Below, in pieces: positions 1 through 8,294 of a stretch of 64,000 nucleotides of DNA. The stretch's first letter is position 1, and the number at the start of each line of letters is the position of its first letter. Source of the stretch: Chryseosolibacter sp044507775 (GTDB taxonomy: Bacteria > Bacteroidota > Bacteroidia > Cytophagales > Cyclobacteriaceae); assembly GCA_044507775.1 (NCBI GenBank), contig JBIQIY010000002.1:1-64000 (forward strand), written 5' to 3'. The notes under the pieces were generated by a model. It did no database searches and had not been told where the DNA came from. It saw only the letters and a list, made by a program, of their open reading frames with translations. Position numbers and translations under genes: made by a program.

Positions 1-160
1 TCACCCGGAAGAGGTCCGCTATCAATTTACCATCTATTCAAAGAACGTTTTGATCGGCATCTTCAACAACCTGAGTCGCCTCAGATCCAATCAACTGCGG
101 TTTCGCAACCGAATTCTACTTAAAATCTTTCCCGCCGTTTCCTTCCGAAACTGGGCTCCC
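1..160 (-). other. Leader region resembling an rRNA operon leader
   Basis: No open reading frame fits here. Read on the minus strand, the stretch lies downstream of two good Bacteroidota promoters. It carries a small hairpin (GGTT-GCGA-AACC, about 98-109) and the box GTTCTTTGA (about 38-46), a motif commonly seen just before 16S rRNA genes in this phylum. I infer the leader of an rRNA operon whose 16S gene starts left of the window. No mature rRNA sequence is visible, so this rests on the promoters and the box only. Confidence 0.42.
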
Positions 161-174
161 TCGATTTGGGAGTG

Positions 175-204
175 CAAAGGTAACAAACACATGACTCTTT
201 GCAA
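175..204 (-). promoter_or_regulatory. Promoter P2, minus strand, reading out of the window
   Basis: The minus strand shows TTG (202-204), a 19-bp spacer and TACCTTTG (175-182), an exact match to the Bacteroidota primary sigma consensus TTG-N17-23-TAnnTTTG. It points to the left edge and lies about 150 bp downstream of a second promoter of the same quality. Confidence 0.6.
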
Positions 205-327
205 CCCTCTGCGATTTATTTTTTAACAAAAAAACGCACTTTCAACCCGTCACCATTAACATCTCCGGTCTCTTAACTGCTGTTAACCGAAACTCAAAAA
301 AAATGTCAACTGGTTTTTTGAGGGCCT

Positions 328-358
328 CAAAAGTAAGAAGTCGTAAACTGGTGAGCAA
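328..358 (-). promoter_or_regulatory. Promoter P1, minus strand, reading out of the window
   Basis: The minus strand shows TTG (356-358), a 20-bp spacer and TACTTTTG (328-335). It is in tandem with the promoter at 175-204. Tandem strong promoters with no gene before the window edge suit a stable-RNA operon. Confidence 0.55.
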
Positions 359-424
359 AAGATTCGCGAATAAAAGTTATCAACAAATCTCATGCGGCGG
401 CGCAAGTGCCCACGCCCGCCAGAA

Positions 425-943
425 TCATCCGCGCGGTTTCTTAAACACCGGCACTGTGCTGCAGGGCTCGCCGAACATGATGCTCGCAGCATAAGGCCGC
501 ATTAAACGTGTCGACTCGACATAAGCCGCGGTGGGAACCGCCACTTTGCTACAGCCCTTAATAACGACTTTAGCATCGGTGAACTGACTCCAGTCAACCT
601 GGGCCAGCGCATCGAAAAAAATCTTTTCCTCAAGATCCTGTAAGCTGCCAAAGACTACAACTCGCGCAAAAGGCTGCAACGCCGAAGTCAAGAGCATGTA
701 GGCCCACGTCGGTACAATTGCATCTTCCGAGCAAGTCACTGCCACAAAACGGTCGCGATATTGCGACCAGTCATGCGACTTGATAAAATCGCGGAATGAT
801 TTCTCCCGCAGGATCATCCCTTCGTATAACTGATCCTTGATATCCAGCAACACGCGCTCACCTGGAAGATAGAATTCTTCCAGGTCGAATACCTTGATCG
901 CGCTCAAGGCGACGCGGTTCACAATTTCATTTCCCGATTCCAT
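425..943 (-). CDS. DUF2480 family protein
   Basis: A 172-residue soluble protein of the DUF2480 family, found mainly in Bacteroidota and of unknown function. The family pattern is clear: an N-terminal VNRVA block, FDLEEFY, a DIKDQLYEG...LREK block, DWSQY, and a Cys-containing segment followed by IVPTWAYML (about residues 70-85). There is no signal peptide or membrane segment. It ends about 90 bp after the tsaB-side promoter region of the same strand begins, and appears to be its own transcription unit. The start codon lies only 4 bp after a perfect -7 box, so its mRNA is probably leaderless. Confidence 0.85.
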   Translation of the reverse strand: MESGNEIVNRVALSAIKVFDLEEFYLPGERVLLDIKDQLYEGMILREKSFRDFIKSHDWSQYRDRFVAVTCSEDAIVPTWAYMLLTSALQPFARVVVFGSLQDLEEKIFFDALAQVDWSQFTDAKVVIKGCSKVAVPTAAYVESTRLMRPYAASIMFGEPCSTVPVFKKPRG

Positions 944-947
944 ACGG

Positions 948-955
948 CAAAAGTA
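948..955 (-). promoter_or_regulatory. -7 box of the DUF2480 gene (leaderless start)
   Basis: TACTTTTG on the minus strand ends 4 bp before the ATG at 943. Transcription normally starts about 6-8 bp after this element, which would put the 5' end at or next to the start codon. No clear TTG box is seen at the usual distance. Confidence 0.5.
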
Positions 956-976
956 AGCTGAAATTATATGGGTTTA

Positions 977-1660
977 CTACAGACGCGCTCCTGGTTTCTT
1001 CGCTACAAACTCTTTCAGATAAAAGGGCTTGAAATGAACCAGATCTTCAAAGTGTCCGGCGGCATATTTCGCACCAGCCATCTCTCCAAGTGCAGACGCC
1101 AATGGAACGATCCCGCTTTGAAAAAGTGCGTTGGGATGATGGATCGTATTCTGGCATTTTCCGGAGCCGCTTCCGAAGAACAACACTTGCCGTTCCTCTA
1201 ATAGTTCCGAAAAACTATTCTCATCAATAACCCGGGCAGACACTTCTTCAACGATATTTAAGTCCGCATCAGCCACCAGGCAATAGACCTCCATCCTCCT
1301 GGCGTCTATCATCGGACAAAGTAACGCGCGGTGAGGGTTGACGGCACTTCCCTGGTAAGCCAGCAACTGGAGCGTGCCGACTGCTATTAATGGGATCTCG
1401 AGTCCGTAACACAGACCTTTTGCCGTCGATGTTCCGATCCTCAAACCGGTATAAGATCCGGGACCACTCGAGACGGCAATCGCCTGGAGATCTTTCAGAC
1501 CGAAATGAGATTCGCGTACAACCTGGTTGATCAGCGGCGCAAGCCGGGAAGCGTGCACCTGCGGTTGATGCAATACCGCTTCCGCCAGCAGCCTCCCTCC
1601 ATTATGCAATGCCACTGAGCAAACATCTGTGGAGGTTTCAAGGCTTAGAATCGCCGGCAT
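977..1660 (-). CDS. tsaB: tRNA threonylcarbamoyladenosine biosynthesis protein TsaB
   Basis: TsaB (YeaZ) is the non-catalytic, actin-fold partner of TsaD and TsaE in making the universal t6A37 modification of ANN-decoding tRNAs in the cytoplasm. The 227 residues are the normal family length. The N-terminal ILSLETST strand and the signature SSGPGSYTGLRIG (about 64-76) are present. Its ATG overlaps the stop of the S41 protease gene by one base (TAATG), so the two are translationally coupled. It is the last gene of the rpmH-rnpA-protease-tsaB unit. Confidence 0.95.
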   Translation of the reverse strand: MPAILSLETSTDVCSVALHNGGRLLAEAVLHQPQVHASRLAPLINQVVRESHFGLKDLQAIAVSSGPGSYTGLRIGTSTAKGLCYGLEIPLIAVGTLQLLAYQGSAVNPHRALLCPMIDARRMEVYCLVADADLNIVEEVSARVIDENSFSELLEERQVLFFGSGSGKCQNTIHHPNALFQSGIVPLASALGEMAGAKYAAGHFEDLVHFKPFYLKEFVAKKPGARL

Positions 1661-3315
1661 TAAATCGGAAAAAATATTTTGTGGTATGCAGCGCTATCCG
1701 CCAGAACTTCCCTGGCGGCGGCGACATCTTCATCGCGCTGAAGGCTAAGCATTGCCCGGCCGCTTTCCATGTCGTAATGAAACGCGATCTGTTCTTCGAG
1801 CAGCTGGCGGATCTCGGTCTTGAATCTGGCGAAATCGGCGGCCTTGTTCGCTTCAATCCGGTCGTGAAGACCATCCAGATATACTTCGAGATCGGGCAGC
1901 ATGCGTTCATCGCGGGCAATTTCAATGAGCTTTTCCGTGTTCTTCTCCAGCGGGGTTGTGTAGGTAAAGTGTTGTTCCTTTAACCACGAGACAAACGATT
2001 CATATTCGCGGTCCGAAAGATGGAATTTCGCGAGGTCGGTGGGCCTTGAATTCTCGCTGCAGTATTTTGAGGCGTACTCAAAGATCAATCCGGCGTCTAC
2101 CAGCTCGGATGTAACCGTTCCCAGATACTCGTTGGCGATTTTAATATCGGGATCAAGCCCTCCACCGTCGTAAACGATTCTTCCGTTTCGGGTTTTGAAC
2201 TCCGCCTTCAATGAGTCAGCGATTTTCACAACCGTGCCGTCAGCCTTGCGGTGCGTGTAATCAAGCGCCTGAATGCAACGCCCGCTCGGTATGTAGTATT
2301 TGGCAGTCGTAACTTTCAACTGGGCATTGTACGACAACGGGCGGGTGGTCTGCACGAGGCCTTTCCCAAATGTTTTACCGCCGATCAGAACGGCCCGGTC
2401 GTAATCCTGTAAGGTGCCAGCCACAATCTCGGATGCGGATGCACTCCCTTCACTTGTAAGAACCACCATGGGTATCTCCGTATCCACGGGATTATTCAGC
2501 GTCTTGTACACCTTATTCCATTCGTCGACTTTGCCTTTCGTAGATACAACCTCCATGCCTTTAGGAATGAAGAGACTCACGATATTCACCGCCTCATGCA
2601 GCAGCCCTCCGGGGTTCTCGCGGAGATCCAGGATCAGCTTGTTCGCGCCCGCTTCCTTCAGTTCCCGGAGAGCCTCGGCAACCTCAAACGAAGCCCCCGG
2701 CGTAAAATCGTCGAGCCGGATGTATGCGATGTCCGATCCTACCAATCCATAATAGGCGACGTTGCTGACATTGATCCTTTCCCGAGCAACTTTAAATACC
2801 AGGTCCTGGCTCTTCCCGTAGCGGCGGACCTTGATTTCCACTTCGGTCCGGGGCTGACCTTTTAACAAGGTGCTGACCTCCGAAGTCCTTTTGCCCTGCA
2901 CGCTCTTCCCGTCGATCTCGATGATCTCATCACCGACTCTTATGCCGGATCTATAGGCAGGAAAATCTTCATAAGGCTGGGTAATAACAATTTTTTTGTT
3001 GACGATTCCGATCATCGCACCTACACCACCGTACTGTCCCGTCGTAGAAATACGGAAAGACTCCATCTCGTCTTCGGAAATGTAGTCGGTGTAGGGATCC
3101 AATGACTCAAGCATCGCATCGATACCCTTCCTCACGAGCTTTTCCGGCTCTACCTCATCGACGTAGTATGCATTAACCTCCTTGAAAAGTGTGGCAAAAA
3201 TATCCAGGCTCTTCGCTACTTCGAAGTATTTCTCCGCAGGTCCACGGAAGGCGAACGATACAACTATTAACAGTGCCAGGAAGGCTGGCCATTTATATCT
3301 TCTCCACATGATCAA
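1660..3315 (-). CDS. S41 family C-terminal processing peptidase (CtpA/Prc-like)
   Basis: A 551-residue serine protease of family S41, tethered to the inner membrane by one N-terminal segment (about residues 8-25) and acting in the periplasm. A PDZ domain follows (about 88-165; GVGAMIGI, SGIRVGDEI), then the catalytic core. The Ser-Lys dyad is readable as S293 in SASASEIVAG and K318 in TFGKGLVQ, with the normal 25-residue spacing. The start at 3315 lies inside rnpA (23-bp overlap); an alternative ATG lies two codons downstream. It sits between rnpA and tsaB, which suggests co-transcription with translation genes; its substrate is unknown. Confidence 0.92.
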   Translation of the reverse strand: MIMWRRYKWPAFLALLIVVSFAFRGPAEKYFEVAKSLDIFATLFKEVNAYYVDEVEPEKLVRKGIDAMLESLDPYTDYISEDEMESFRISTTGQYGGVGAMIGIVNKKIVITQPYEDFPAYRSGIRVGDEIIEIDGKSVQGKRTSEVSTLLKGQPRTEVEIKVRRYGKSQDLVFKVARERINVSNVAYYGLVGSDIAYIRLDDFTPGASFEVAEALRELKEAGANKLILDLRENPGGLLHEAVNIVSLFIPKGMEVVSTKGKVDEWNKVYKTLNNPVDTEIPMVVLTSEGSASASEIVAGTLQDYDRAVLIGGKTFGKGLVQTTRPLSYNAQLKVTTAKYYIPSGRCIQALDYTHRKADGTVVKIADSLKAEFKTRNGRIVYDGGGLDPDIKIANEYLGTVTSELVDAGLIFEYASKYCSENSRPTDLAKFHLSDREYESFVSWLKEQHFTYTTPLEKNTEKLIEIARDERMLPDLEVYLDGLHDRIEANKAADFARFKTEIRQLLEEQIAFHYDMESGRAMLSLQRDEDVAAAREVLADSAAYHKIFFPI

Positions 3316-3688
3316 AACGGTTAAGCGTCTTAACTAAACGTTCCTGAATTTGCGCAAAGGGCAGGATGTCTTTTGCAGTATAAATATAGGCAATCACCAA
3401 TTTTGGCGATAACGGAAGTAAGTTTTTATTCAATCGGAAAGATTCCCGTATTCGACGCTTAATGAGATTTCGGTCAACTGCTCTCTTAAAATTTCTGCGG
3501 GAAACGGAGATCATCACCTGATGAACGGGGTATGACGCATCCGGATTGTTCTTGACAAGAACTTTGAAGGGATATAAATAAAAAGAGGAACCCGTATCGA
3601 AGAGTTCCTGTATGAGCTTTTCCTGGTGAAGTCGTTCTGCTTTGCGAAAAGTCTGCTTGGCCAATCGTTTGAAATTCTGCCTGCACAT
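3293..3688 (-). CDS. rnpA: Ribonuclease P protein component
   Basis: RnpA is the small basic protein that binds the RNase P RNA and helps it trim 5' leaders from pre-tRNAs. The 131 residues include the N-terminal KAERL block, the SSFYLYPFKV strand and the family signature RNFKRAVDRNLIKRRIRESFR (in the middle third), rich in Arg and Lys. It follows rpmH by 84 bp, the classic rpmH-rnpA arrangement. Its end overlaps the S41 protease start by 23 bp. The usual next partners yidD and yidC are absent here. Confidence 0.95.
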   Translation of the reverse strand: MCRQNFKRLAKQTFRKAERLHQEKLIQELFDTGSSFYLYPFKVLVKNNPDASYPVHQVMISVSRRNFKRAVDRNLIKRRIRESFRLNKNLLPLSPKLVIAYIYTAKDILPFAQIQERLVKTLNRFDHVEKI

Positions 3689-3773
3689 TGGCGTACAGGA
3701 TATGTCTACTCAAGTTACTGCATTTAAGGAAACCGGAGAATAACCTGAACGCGGCTCTCGCGCAACAGCGGAT

Positions 3774-3935
3774 CTATTTGTGCTTCAAAGTCTTCTCGTC
3801 GGAGACCGTAAGCTTCTTTCTGCCTTTTCTCCTGCGTGCTGACAATACCCGGCGACCATTGGCGGAGGCCATTCTCTCGCGGAAACCGTGCTTATTTTTT
3901 CTCTTTCTCTTCGAAGGTTGAAAGGTGCGTACCAT
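3774..3935 (-). CDS. rpmH: 50S ribosomal protein L34
   Basis: A 53-residue gene, too short for many gene finders. The translation begins MVRTFQPSKRKRKNKHGF, followed by RERMASANGRRVLSARR and RRKGRKKL, which is the typical L34 sequence with almost a third basic residues. It carries a short acidic/basic tail (TVSDEKTLKHK). It is directly upstream of rnpA, as in most bacteria, and has its own promoter at 3969-3999. Confidence 0.95.
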   Translation of the reverse strand: MVRTFQPSKRKRKNKHGFRERMASANGRRVLSARRRKGRKKLTVSDEKTLKHK

Positions 3936-3968
3936 AATTCTTGATTTAAAGCCTCAAAATGAGGGCTG

Positions 3969-3999
3969 CAAAGATGACCAGTATTTTTTGAATTTACAA
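3969..3999 (-). promoter_or_regulatory. Promoter of the rpmH-rnpA-protease-tsaB unit
   Basis: The minus strand shows TTG (3997-3999), a 20-bp spacer and CATCTTTG (3969-3976), one mismatch from TAnnTTTG. It would give an rpmH leader of about 27 nt. Confidence 0.55.
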
Positions 4000-4152
4000 C
4001 AGGGAGGGCATTAAAATGGCCAATCTCACATTCCAGGCCGCGTAGGAGCCATCTTTCCGGAAATGTCGCCGACTGATTTTCACCCAATTCACGGCAGACC
4101 ACCATCATTAAAGCAGCAGCGAACGTTACCTCATTCGGCTTGCTGGCAATAC

Positions 4153-5154
4153 CTACATAGCGATCAGATCACCGAGTACCTTTTGAACCTGTTTTGGTTC
4201 CAGCCGGGGGCCAAATTGAGTAACGACGCGCGATGACGCCAGTGACGCCAGCTTTCCAGCCTCAGCATAGCTATGCCCGTGCGTAATTCCGAACAGGAAC
4301 GCGCCCGCAAACATATCGCCCGCTCCGTTCGTGTCCAGCGCTTTCACCTTATACGGTTCTATATTAATAAAGGTATCTCCGTCATAGATCATGGCGCCAT
4401 TCGCCCCAAGCGTGATAACGAAGTGCTTCGCGGTCTCCTTAAGTTTTTCGCGAGCATCCTCCAGCCGGTCTGTTCCTGTGAAAACCATCGCCTCCTCCTC
4501 ATTGCAGAAAAGTAAATCCACGCTTGCGCCGATCACTTCCTGCATCTGGACGGAAAAGTACCTGACCATGCTGGGATCTGAGAAGGTCAGGGCGGTTCGA
4601 ATATTATTGCGTTCCGCTATCTTCTTTGCCGACTTCATTGCCTCAAGGCCCGTGGGACTGGTTACCAGATATCCCTCCAGGTAAAGGTAGGTGCTGTTCA
4701 GGAGTGCGTTTTCGTCAAGATGTCGCGGCGATAAATTCGAGCTTATCCCAAGAAACGTATTCATGGTGCGCTCCGCATCGGAAGTGGTCATCACAAGTAC
4801 CTTCCCGGTGATGCCGGGCGGGCAGTTTTCTATCGTCAGATTTGTGTCGACTCCGTTTCGCCGCAGGTCCTGCAGAAAAAATCTGCCGAGATCATCTTTT
4901 GCCACGAGGCAGGAGTAAAACCCTTTTCCGCCGAACTGACTAACGCCAATGATCGTATTCGCAGCCGATCCACCACAAGACATTTTGCTTTTCTTCATGT
5001 CGATGGCACGAATCAGTTCATGCTGACGCTTTTCATCCACAAGAGTCATCACCCCTTTTTCAATGCCGTTCCTTACAAAGAAGTCGGTATCAACTTCCGT
5101 AACAATATCGACAAGCGCGTTGCCGAGGCCGTACACATCGTACTGTTTTTTCAT
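4153..5154 (-). CDS. PfkB-family carbohydrate/nucleoside kinase (adenosine kinase type)
   Basis: A 333-residue cytoplasmic kinase of the ribokinase/PfkB family that transfers phosphate from ATP to a sugar or nucleoside. The start GLGNALVDIV, the substrate-site CGGSAANTIIGVSQFGG (about 60-76), and the second PfkB signature DTNGAGDMFAGAF (274-286, catalytic base D280) are all present. The overall sequence is closest to the adenosine-kinase-like group that is widespread in Bacteroidota, but the substrate is not fixed by the sequence. It is a single gene with its own promoter. Confidence 0.88.
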   Translation of the reverse strand: MKKQYDVYGLGNALVDIVTEVDTDFFVRNGIEKGVMTLVDEKRQHELIRAIDMKKSKMSCGGSAANTIIGVSQFGGKGFYSCLVAKDDLGRFFLQDLRRNGVDTNLTIENCPPGITGKVLVMTTSDAERTMNTFLGISSNLSPRHLDENALLNSTYLYLEGYLVTSPTGLEAMKSAKKIAERNNIRTALTFSDPSMVRYFSVQMQEVIGASVDLLFCNEEEAMVFTGTDRLEDAREKLKETAKHFVITLGANGAMIYDGDTFINIEPYKVKALDTNGAGDMFAGAFLFGITHGHSYAEAGKLASLASSRVVTQFGPRLEPKQVQKVLGDLIAM

Positions 5155-5170
5155 TCCGTGAAATTTTGTG

Positions 5171-5198
5171 CAAGAATAGCAAAATCAAGCAAGGGCAA
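5171..5198 (-). promoter_or_regulatory. Promoter of the PfkB kinase gene
   Basis: The minus strand shows TTG (5196-5198), a 17-bp spacer and TATTCTTG (5171-5178), one mismatch from consensus, 16 bp before the start codon at 5154. Confidence 0.5.
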
Positions 5199-5211
5199 AA
5201 AATCCAAGGGC

Positions 5212-6126
5212 TTAGCGCGATTTGCGGATACCCAATCCCAGTGTCGCTGCACGGTCCGGATAGTCTGTGATGAAGCCATCGACCTTCCACTGGAGCATCC
5301 TTTTCATGTCGGCGATCTCATTCACGGTCCATGGGATGACGCGAATCTTCAATTTTCGGAGATAGTCAACTTTGTCCTTTGTGAGAAGTTTATAGTTGGG
5401 GCTGTAAACCGCCGGTTTGAACCCCAGGGCGTCAAGGTTCACGTCAATGGATTTTGTATTTTCAACGAGCGCTGACAATCGCACTTCAGGGTATTTGTCG
5501 TGCCAGTATTTCAAGACTCTGAAGTCAAACGACTGGATCACAATGCGCTGCAGGGGTACGTACTGATCCAGGAGGTTGTACACCAGGTCTGAAAAAACCT
5601 GAGGTGAAGGGTGCAGTTTGTCATCCCCTGAAGGGGTGGTTTTGATCTCGATGTTATAGTCGACCTCGTACATACCATAGCTTCTGATATGATGTTCGAT
5701 AGCTATGATCGCGTCCTTTAGCAGCGGCTTAGCCACTCTCATTTTTAGCTGTTCCGGGAATTTCGGGTTACCGCCAGATCCACAATCGAATTTTTCGATC
5801 TCGTCGTAGGTAAGGTTGTACAGTATGAAATCCTTTTCGTCCTTGTCTGCAATAGCAGAACCGTCTGGCTGGTAGCAGATATCAGATGACATCCACGGAT
5901 CATGAGAAACCACGATTTGCTTGTCTTTGGTAATGATAACGTCCATCTCAACGGTGGTTACACCGGAGTCAAGTGCGAGAAGGAAGGCAGGGATGGTATT
6001 TTCCGGACGAAGGCCGCGCGCGCCGCGATGTCCCTGCAGGTCAAACGTGGGAATATAGATTTGAGCCAACGATGCTGCAGCCGTGATCGTAACCAGGGCA
6101 AGTGTCATTATTCCTTTCATTCTCAA
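5212..6126 (-). CDS. Glycerophosphodiester phosphodiesterase, exported
   Basis: A 304-residue enzyme of the GDPD family, which hydrolyses glycerophosphodiesters to glycerol-3-phosphate and an alcohol. A signal peptide (residues 1-22, ending ASLAQ) sends it to the periplasm. The catalytic motif HRGARGLRPENTIPAF (about 33-48), the metal ligands in VEMDV and the second histidine in VSHDP are present. The metal-binding E in the middle (NIEIKT) is also seen. Length is normal. It may recycle phospholipid head groups; no partner gene is adjacent. Confidence 0.92.
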   Translation of the reverse strand: MRMKGIMTLALVTITAAASLAQIYIPTFDLQGHRGARGLRPENTIPAFLLALDSGVTTVEMDVIITKDKQIVVSHDPWMSSDICYQPDGSAIADKDEKDFILYNLTYDEIEKFDCGSGGNPKFPEQLKMRVAKPLLKDAIIAIEHHIRSYGMYEVDYNIEIKTTPSGDDKLHPSPQVFSDLVYNLLDQYVPLQRIVIQSFDFRVLKYWHDKYPEVRLSALVENTKSIDVNLDALGFKPAVYSPNYKLLTKDKVDYLRKLKIRVIPWTVNEIADMKRMLQWKVDGFITDYPDRAATLGLGIRKSR

Positions 6127-6231
6127 TCTCTTGTTAAGCAGCGCCGGGCTGATCGAGAGGGCACCAGAAACGGATCGCGGAATTGAATTAATGGAGCCTT
6201 TGCGTTTAGCCGTGAAGCCCCTGTAAAAAAG

Positions 6232-6306
6232 TGGGTAATACAGGATTCGAACCTGTGACCCCTACCCTGTCAAGGTAGTGCTCTAAACCAACTGAGCTAA
6301 TTACCC
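6232..6306 (-). tRNA. tRNA-Val(GAC)
   Basis: A 75-nt cloverleaf. The acceptor stem is GGGTAAT/ATTACCC with discriminator A; D-loop AGCTCAGTTGG; anticodon stem CTACC/GGTAG with loop TTGACAG, giving anticodon GAC (valine, codons GUC/GUU); T-arm GGTTCGAATCC. CCA is not encoded. A T6 tract follows directly and may act as terminator. Confidence 0.95.
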
Positions 6307-6325
6307 GGTTTGTGCGACCGATCCG

Positions 6326-6357
6326 CAAAGGTGCGCAATATTTGTTTTTGCTGACAA
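6326..6357 (-). promoter_or_regulatory. Promoter of tRNA-Val(GAC)
   Basis: The minus strand shows TTG (6355-6357), a 21-bp spacer and CACCTTTG (6326-6333), one mismatch from TAnnTTTG, about 20 bp before the mature tRNA end. Confidence 0.5.
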
Positions 6358-6456
6358 ATATCAAAATTAAAAATAGTGGCACGGCCGCCGCAGGCAATGT
6401 CCTGTTTTTGGATTTCAATGACGGAATGTCTTTATTCAGGTTGAACACTAAACGAA

Positions 6457-7122
6457 ATGATCGTCTTAACCCGGACAGCGCTGCTTATCATCCTGCTCAT
6501 GGGAGCCGGAAGCGCGTGGGCCCAGGAGGTCATCACGGGGATCGTCGTCGACTCCACCACGCTGGCCGGTATTTCCTCCGTTAGCGTTCAGGTAAAGGGC
6601 AAACAGCGCGGGACCACCACCGACGAAAAAGGCGGCTTCCGAATCGAGGCTGCAAAGCGCGACACCCTCATCTTTTCTATTGTCGGATATGAGACGCTCG
6701 AGCTTCCTCTCTATAATTATGAGCCCGGCATGATTCGCCTGAGCGAAAAGTATACCATGCTGCAAGCGATCACGATCGATGAGTACCGACGACAGGATAT
6801 GTATGAGGGAATGTTTGACGAACAGAATGCACGGCTTAAGAAAAGTATCCCTTTTTACCTTTCAAAAGCAAAGAAGGAAAAAATAAAAGTTCAGATACTC
6901 AAGGATGAAAACCTGAGGGTGCAAACTTACGTGGACGTCGTGGTCAACAACCCTGAGTTAAAAATGCGATTGATGCGTGAACATTCGCTTACCGAAAAGG
7001 AGTATTACGACATTCTGACGGCCTTCAACGAAACGCACTATCGGGTTATGTACTATTTGACCCGTGCGGAACTGATATCATTGTTGAATGCCTTTTTCGA
7101 CGCTCGCGCGAGAATGAAGTAA
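6457..7122 (+). CDS. Exported protein with CarboxypepD-regulatory-like domain
   Basis: A 221-residue protein with a clear signal peptide (1-22, GSAWAQ). Residues about 24-100 form the carboxypeptidase-regulatory-like beta sandwich common at the N-terminus of TonB receptors: ITGIVVDSTTLAGIS, GTTTDEKGGFRI, FSIVGYET. The rest (100-221) is helical and charged, without a known domain or barrel. Stand-alone proteins of this kind are frequent in Bacteroidota and are of unknown role in the periplasm. It converges tail-to-tail with the NYN gene, with no gap between the two stop codons. Confidence 0.8.
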   Translation: MIVLTRTALLIILLMGAGSAWAQEVITGIVVDSTTLAGISSVSVQVKGKQRGTTTDEKGGFRIEAAKRDTLIFSIVGYETLELPLYNYEPGMIRLSEKYTMLQAITIDEYRRQDMYEGMFDEQNARLKKSIPFYLSKAKKEKIKVQILKDENLRVQTYVDVVVNNPELKMRLMREHSLTEKEYYDILTAFNETHYRVMYYLTRAELISLLNAFFDARARMK

Positions 7123-7869
7123 TTACTTCACGCGAACGTACACATGGCGTGTGCCTCCATTCTCACTCTGTCTTTCGTCGACCTCGATATCGTTCAGGCT
7201 TTTCATCAGCTGAAGCAGTTTTCTGAATCCGTAGTTGCGCGCGTCGAAGTTAGGTTGCTTTTTGAGAATGAGAGTGCCCACCTCTCCGAGGAAGGCCCAT
7301 CCACTTTCATCCGCCACGTCATTGATACTGGACTTTACCAGGCTGACCACGCGTTTGTCCAGCTTTTGAAGTGAGTCCTTCTTCGACTTCTTTGTACGGA
7401 CGTCTGGCGTACTGGCGTCTTCCGATGCGAGTATTTCAATGTAGATAAACTTGTCGCAAGCCGTGATAAAGGGATCCGGCGTTTTCTTTTCGCCAATTCC
7501 AATTACCTTCATCCCGGCTTCGCGGAGGCGCGTCGCCAGACGTGTAAAGTCACTGTCACTCGAGACGATACAAAAACCATCCACGCGTCCGGTGTACAAA
7601 ATGTCCATGGCATCGATGATCATCGCGGAATCGGTAGCGTTCTTACCTGATGTGTAGCTATACTGCTGGATTGGCGTGATGGCATTTTCAAGCAAGACAC
7701 CCTTCCAGCCGGAGGTCGTTGGCCGGGTCCAGTCACCGTAGATTCGCTTGAACGTCGGTGTCCCGTATTTTGCAATCTCTTCCATCATCCCTTTTACATT
7801 GGCGTATGGAATATTGTCGGCGTCGATCAGGACGGCAAGTTTGAGGTCAGCGGATTTGTCAAATGGCAT
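7123..7869 (-). CDS. NYN domain protein with C-terminal OST-HTH/LOTUS domain
   Basis: A 248-residue cytoplasmic protein. The N-terminal NYN domain (PIN-like ribonuclease fold, LabA/Limkain-b1 type) shows acidic residues typical of the active site: LIDADN (D16, D18), DSAMIIDAMD and SSDSDF. An OST-HTH/LOTUS-like winged helix follows (about 168-245; GWAFLGEVG, NYGFRKLLQLM), a likely RNA-binding module. I chose the ATG at 7869; a TTG at 7914 would add 15 residues of little conservation. Role in RNA decay or control is known for the families; the target here is unknown. Confidence 0.85.
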   Translation of the reverse strand: MPFDKSADLKLAVLIDADNIPYANVKGMMEEIAKYGTPTFKRIYGDWTRPTTSGWKGVLLENAITPIQQYSYTSGKNATDSAMIIDAMDILYTGRVDGFCIVSSDSDFTRLATRLREAGMKVIGIGEKKTPDPFITACDKFIYIEILASEDASTPDVRTKKSKKDSLQKLDKRVVSLVKSSINDVADESGWAFLGEVGTLILKKQPNFDARNYGFRKLLQLMKSLNDIEVDERQSENGGTRHVYVRVK

Positions 7870-8294
7870 AACGATTTGAGTCAGGTCTACAATGTCGTCC
7901 AGGGCCTTCGGCAACCCGGGCGCCGCAATGATACGGTACCTTTATTATAGTTACTATGGATGTCAGATTATTCAAAAACATAATTCGGCCTACGCGGCCC
8001 ATACCGGTTGAAATAGCTTAATACCTACCCGTTTGTGATTATTCATGAAAAGTCAAGGGGTTATTTCACCTCCGCAACAGGCATTAAAATTCTTTAATCG
8101 ATTCTAACCGCCCTGATATTATCAGCAATCCCGAGCGGGGTTTTTAAGCGAAATTTCAATGTTCATCAAATTCCATGAACAGTGTAAGCCATTTTCTTAC
8201 ATCAAAAGTACGTATTTCAAAATTGGTATGCCATGACACGCTCTTGCCCTGCCGCCAAATTTTAGCGACCTTGGTCTGGTTCTGTCTGCCCCTG
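7870..8294. other. Intergenic region without gene
   Basis: About 425 bp between two divergent genes. I see no convincing short gene. It holds a near-perfect palindrome, CTGATA-T-TATCAG (8113-8125), and just after it a short GC stem with a T5 run (CCCGAGCGGGG, about 8131-8146), which may be part of the sensor-kinase leader or an operator. No clear promoter box could be placed. Confidence 0.4.

Noticed and set aside
317..333. Palindrome TTTTGAGG-G-CCTCAAAA as a terminator
   Set aside because: The centre is too tight for a hairpin loop and no T run follows; it overlaps a -7 box of the tandem promoters and may be chance.
3785..4108. A 107-codon minus-strand frame over rpmH
   Set aside because: It is in another frame across rpmH; the L34 reading is unmistakable and shorter.
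4273..5475. Several plus-strand open frames opposite the PfkB kinase and GDPD genes
   Set aside because: They lie antisense to genes with complete conserved motifs, have no family resemblance and follow from codon bias on the other strand.
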